Below the pieces are notes generated by a model. The model ran no database searches. It saw only the letters and a program-made list of their open reading frames with translations, and was not told the origin of the DNA. Positions 52,601 to 58,600 of a stretch of 60,000 bases of DNA are shown piece after piece. Origin of the DNA: Phoronis australis (Eukaryota; Phoronida; Phoronidae); the NCBI GenBank assembly GCA_002633005.1, contig NMRA01000136.1, forward strand, positions 710,944 through 770,943, given 5' to 3'. A program made the translations under genes and the position numbers. Each line of letters begins with the position of its first letter. Within the stretch, counting starts at the first letter, position 1.

Positions 52601-55600
52601 AACGCTTAACAATAGACTACTATTAAGTCTTGAAAATCAACCCTCTCTTGTTGAGGACCTTTGTAAGTTTTGAAATGTTATACTTGGAGATTGTGGTAAA
52701 TACTGCTCATAGTAATTTGAACTATATGAAGCTCTTTGTTTATATAAAGCCAAACTTTGTTATTGTTATATACAGTGTAAACTCCAGACCTATTTTTTCG
52801 TCATATTTCTTACGCCATTTTCAAAGTTCTAATAAATAGTAATGCCATAACGGTTCGTCAAATGAAAGCATTCTGTCATAATTATTGTGTTGTACTGATC
52901 AACACAGGCCATGGATATTGCTGTGGAGTACATATCTCTAAGTGACGGCTGTCTGAAGTACCTAGAGGTAGTTCTTGCCGATGTGGAGAAGAAAGACTGT
53001 TGGCTCATTGTAGACAATCTGCACCTGGCCCCGGACTCTGTATTGAAACGGTTGAAGGGAATGTTGCACCGGCTCAAGCTGAATCGAGGTAAGACTTAGA
53101 GGGAAGTGATTAGTTCAATGAAATTGATCTTGGATGCTGTATGTAGAAGGGAGATGAAATGGTCGGGAATTGGTAATGCAATACAAGGGTGTGGAAACGA
53201 CTCCATGACCAGGCCTCTAAATTCCAGCTGAGATATCCTAGTCCCCATTCCTGGACCAAGAAACACCAAACCTGTGATGCAAATCTGCAGACAGTGCGGT
53301 CCTAAACGGCACACACATGTGCAGAGAATACTCAAACCTGGTGACAAAACTCCATGTCCGGGGACCAAACTCCAGAAGCAGATAATGGGCCCTGGTTGAA
53401 AACCTTTATTTTTTTAAATTTTGAGATAAATTTCAAAATATAAGTTTTCCAAGCTTCTCACATCGAAATTTAAAATTTTCTGTGATTAGGGAGACCATAT
53501 GAGTGGTGACGAATCAGAAATATGTATTATCAGTTAATCTTCAAGTCATGCTTGGTTCTTGCTAGACTCAGAAGAATGAGAGGGTTTTATTGTCACATAT
53601 TCATGGTATGCCACCGTTGGAAGAGTCCATTATTTGTTCTTGACTATACTTTTTGCCTCCTGACTATAGATGTAGATGGGCCTCCAGACTCAAGCCCCAA
53701 GTCCTGCGTGTGGGTGATTAGTGAACCGTCAGACCGTATCCCCTCCAGTCTGATACAATCACTGTCTAAGATGGCCTGGGACCAAGTGAGCATGGCATTA
53801 GTTGAGGAACAAACTGATGAGCCGGAGTGGAGCCTGGACTTTAGGAATATACAGCCAGCTCTCAACAATGGTAAGCTTTCTATCATATCAATGGTGTGCT
53901 ATAAGCTGTAACTCTGTGGCCTTGTGTCTACTGAATTAAAAATTTTTGTTAAATTCATATGGTACCAGATGTTTTCATCTAGTACTAGGTTATAACCACT
54001 GTTGCCAAACCACCCTCAGAGACAGCTGTTAAAACTGGTTTGAAAGTGTTCAAACTGTCATTTATAACACTTTTAAATTGGTTTGAAATTTATAACTAAA
54101 TTGGTTTGAAATTTATAACCGCTTTGGTATGAATAGGGTATAAAAGTTGCACGATTTAGTTGTTTTTATTATGCAGCTAGTAATAAAATTTCTTCCTTGT
54201 CCAGCCATTGTGTCCAGCTTAGCAAGTGTCTCCAGTGGTCAGTGGGACGTGGTCAGTGGTCAGAGTGCCACAATCAAGCTTGCTGTCTACAGTGTCTGCG
54301 TGGTGCAGGGCATCCTGCAGACTCGCCAGATGTTTGGTACCCGTGGTGCCTCCCAGTGGTACCCGTACTCACACGCACAGATAGATCAGGCTATACAACT
54401 GTTGTGTGGCGGATTATTGGCTGACACCAAAGATGGGGAACCAACTATTGAGGCAATATGCAAGGCTGTCTCAAATGTGAGTATAAACAGAATGTCATCC
54501 CAAAACTGAATAACTTTTCACCAGGTTTTTGCTTATGGTTTATATTTGACACATGCCGATTCCATGGTGCAAGTCTCTACTTTGTTAATAGATATATACT
54601 GCAACAGCCGTAGTCCACCTCCGGCATTATCATAAAAGCTGATATGTTAGATTTTTTTGAGTAAAGCAGAGCAGTAATCACATTTCAGCTGTGACTTTAA
54701 CCCATTGAAGCCTGTTAGATTAATGGCCTATGTAACAGGTTCATCATTTTTGGTAAAAACGTAGCGATAATAATATTTCAGTGTTAGTATAAACGTAGCA
54801 ACACTGCTGTTTCTCTGGTTTGCATTGTATGGGTTTCCAGACAAGTATTTTTTATGACAAAATACAAGGTTGCTGCTCACAGGGAGTTAAATAACCTTTG
54901 GTTTTTGTGCTGACAATTTTTGTCAGAGCTCTTAAAATCTTGTGTTTTGTCCTAAAAGTGAACACTAAATTATGACCTCTATTTTACCCTTGATTATTTT
55001 AGCTGATCTTTACCAATGTGTTGATGTGTGACTGGGACGTGTCCTACATGACTGGACTTGTTGAACATGTGATAACATCCATCATGAACACACAAGCAGA
55101 CAGTGTTCTGATGAACGGAATAGCATTACCAACACCACCAGCAAATATTGGTGAGCCAGCAGTTGTTTCTGTGTAAACTTTTTATTCCTAGTTAAAACTG
55201 TTTCTCTAAAAAATCAAAATGCTGCAGCTACAAACCCACCATTGTTTCTCCTATTGTTCCTTATCATATTCCTCGTATTTTAGTAAAGGGATTTCTGGGC
55301 GTGGGAAAACTTAGCGTTCATTTTTGGCTTTAGACATGGTTCAAAACATTAACTACAGTTTGATCCACCTGTGTGTTAAGCATGTCATCATACAATAATG
55401 AAGTGCCAGGGTCCTACATAACCTTTAAGTCAAAATCAGCATAAACGTATTGCATTATTTCATTGCTGAATGAATTTTCAGTCCAGTCTAAATAATTCAA
55501 AGCCTCCTATTGGACAAATATGTGAACCATGTTCTCCATATTTCCAGAGCCTTGTGACTATGCCAGTTGGTACAGAGAGAAGACTCAGGATACCACATAC

Positions 55601-58600
55601 ACTGTTGATGCACTGTCTCTAGATGTCAGTGATGAGAAGATGTACAATGAAGCCAGGTAAAAACGAAAATAAATGAGTTTAAAAAGTTTTATGTGAAGTA
55701 GTGAAAAAATAACGACAAAATTAATAAAGATTTCATTAGATATTTGGATTTTGTATTTACGAACAAATTTGCACAAAGGTTGGAGCTTGTACCATTGTCT
55801 ACATTTAATTTGCTAGCGTAGCTACCTGAAGGTAAATTAAGCATTGTTTTAGAAATGTGACTATCACCATCAGACATCCCATTTCACACAATGTGAGTGC
55901 TAGTTTGATATTTTGATATTTTGCGATGGTGACAAAAAATTGAGTTTTGAAATAAGGCAAGTGGACGCTTCGTGATCTTTATGATTATACTGTGTTGGAG
56001 CTGATAGCTGTTATTTGTGGCTGAATAATCCGCTTAATTCTTATTTTACCTCACTTTAAAGTTGGCCATTTTTGGCCTACTCAAGCAACGTTCAATAGAA
56101 TATCTGAACTAAATTCTTTATTCTTTTTGCAGTGCACTGCAGTTCATGAGCCAGCTCAGTCGATTGTACATTGCCTATAATAGTGATGAGCCTGTCACCA
56201 AGTCATCCACATCCTCTGTACACCTCAACCAGCTGCGCACGGCCCTTGACCTGTGCCAGGAGATGCTGCCCCCTCTACTGGAGTTAGGAGACATGCCTGT
56301 GGACGCTAAGATTCTAGAGTTCAGCTTCCCCTACCACAGGCCCAGTGTTCTGAGTCTGGCCAGTGCTGAGAATATATTGATGCCAGAGACACTGGGATTC
56401 GTGCTGTTACAGGTACTGTTGTGGACAGTCATTTTTCACACATGGTCAACAAGAAAAATTCTATTTTATCAAATTTTACCATAACAAAGGTTAAGAAAAA
56501 TTAGTTCACTAGAATGGTTTGGGTAAAGTAACAAATCAACGTTTAGCAATTGATGTTCCATTATTTACAGCAAGGGGATCTTTCTCCGAAGAATGGAGAC
56601 TGTTTTCTGGCAACTTTGTGTCAAATTGTATCTCATTTCTAGTTTCAAAGTATAGTCACGTCAAGTGGATCAAACAGCTGTGTTTGGGTTATGGGTCACC
56701 TTTTGTATAAACTAATCAAATACTTTCATTTCTCTGTTTCATGTTAGGAGTGTCGCTGGCTCAACTCTCTACTGTGCCATGTCAGACAGTCTGTGTATGA
56801 CGTGCAGCAATGCCTGCTGAGTGGTCCAGACAGCTTTGAGCCCCGCCTCCTTCCCACAGTACATGCCCTTCAGGAGGAGATAATCCCCTCCTCTTGGATC
56901 CACCCTAACAGGCAGCCCAACACACACACACTCATCACATGGTTGGAAGGTGAGTTAACAGTTGTCTACAGTGAGATCTAGACAGTCTATAAAGTATGAA
57001 TTGTTATAATTGTGANTGCCTATAATAGTGATGAGCCTGTCACCAAGTCATCCACATCCTCTGTACACCTCAACCAGCTGCGCACGGCCCTTGACCTGTG
57101 CCAGGAGATGTTGCCCCCTCTACTGGAGTTAGGAGACATGCCTGTGGATGCTAAGATTCTAGAGTTCAGCTTCCCCTACCACAGGCCCAGTGTTCTGAGT
57201 CTGGCCAGTGCTGAGAATATATTGATGCCAGAGACACTGGGATTTGTGCTGTTACAGGTACTGTTGTGGACAGTCATTTTTCACACATGGTCAACAAGAA
57301 AAATTCTATTTTATCAAATTTTACCATAACAAAGGTTAAGAAAAATTAGTTCACTAGAATGGTTTGGGTAAAGTAACAAATCAACGTTTAGCAATTAATG
57401 TTCCATTATTTACAGCAAGGGGATCTTTCTCCAAAGAATGGAGACTGTTTTCTGGCAACTTTGTGTCAAATTATATCTCATTTCTAGTTTCAAAGTATAG
57501 TCACATCAAGTGGATCAAACAGCTGTGTTTGGGTTATGGGTCACCTTTTGTATAAACTAATCAAATACTTTCTCATTTCTCTGTTTCATGTTAGGAGTGT
57601 CGCTGGCTCAACTCTCTACTGTGCCATGTCAGACAGTCTGTGTATGACGTGCAACAATGCCTGCTGAGTGGTCCAGACAGCTTTGAGCCCCGCCTCCTTC
57701 CCACAGTACATGCCCTTCAGGAGGAGATAATCCCCTCCTCTTGGATCCACCCTAACAGGCAGCCCAACACACACACACTCATCACATGGTTGGAAGGTGA
57801 GTTAACAGTTGTCTACAGTGAGATCTAGACAGTCTATAAAGTATGAATTGTTATAATTGTGATCCCCAGTAATGTATTTTAATTTTTATTATCCCCGGAT
57901 AAATTGCATTTCTCCCTTGCAACATTTGGTCAAGTAATTATTCATATTTCCTTCCTACAGTTGATGATTTTAGGATTAAACAGAAATGCAGATATTCATT
58001 TTCACCATTTTCTTGCTAGTAAATGTTGCAAATTTCCTTTGTAAAATGGCTATGATGTCTTTGTATTGTTTTAAAAAGCATATATCAATTTTCATTAAAC
58101 CATTATCCTGTACCCTTAATATTGTAATATAAACATTCATTTGTATAAAAGACACAAAATTATTTTGTGTATCCTGCAGTTCAACCTGATTGGAACTGAC
58201 TCTACTAGGTTGAATGCAGGTGTTAGAATTAGTAAAACACTGTCTTTATAATATTTGTACATGACCACATTCTACTCAGTGTTCATACGTTTCCCCAGAC
58301 ATGAAGAATCGGCGTTCCCAGTTGCATGAGTGGGTTAAGCGTGGCATGGTACCACAGTTCTTTGACGGCGTTGCCAGTAATGTGATCTCAAGGGGCCGCT
58401 TAAGGTCTGTGTGGCTAGGGGGACTAGTCAATCCACAGGCACTGTTCATGTCCATAAGACAGGAGAAGGCAGTGATCAGTCACTGTCTGCTGGACGAGGT
58501 AGGCTGTGGTGAAGGTGTGATGCTTTTGTTTAATACTTCTGTCCGATACGTTATTGCCCTGTTCCAAGAGCACTTATTAGGTATACCGGCGCAAATTATT

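Larger units (their letters stand above)
57017..57862 (+). repeat. Copy B of the 845-bp duplication
   Basis: Starts right after the N at 57016, in the middle of exon 55, and continues seamlessly into intron 56. Probable alternate haplotype of 56172-57015. Confidence 0.9.

Noticed and set aside
8478-57796. Duplicated exons 8, 50, 55 and 56 as genuine internal exon duplication
   Set aside because: Each pair meets at a single N with perfectly abutting ends, two of the pairs would break the reading frame, and coding differences found are synonymous.
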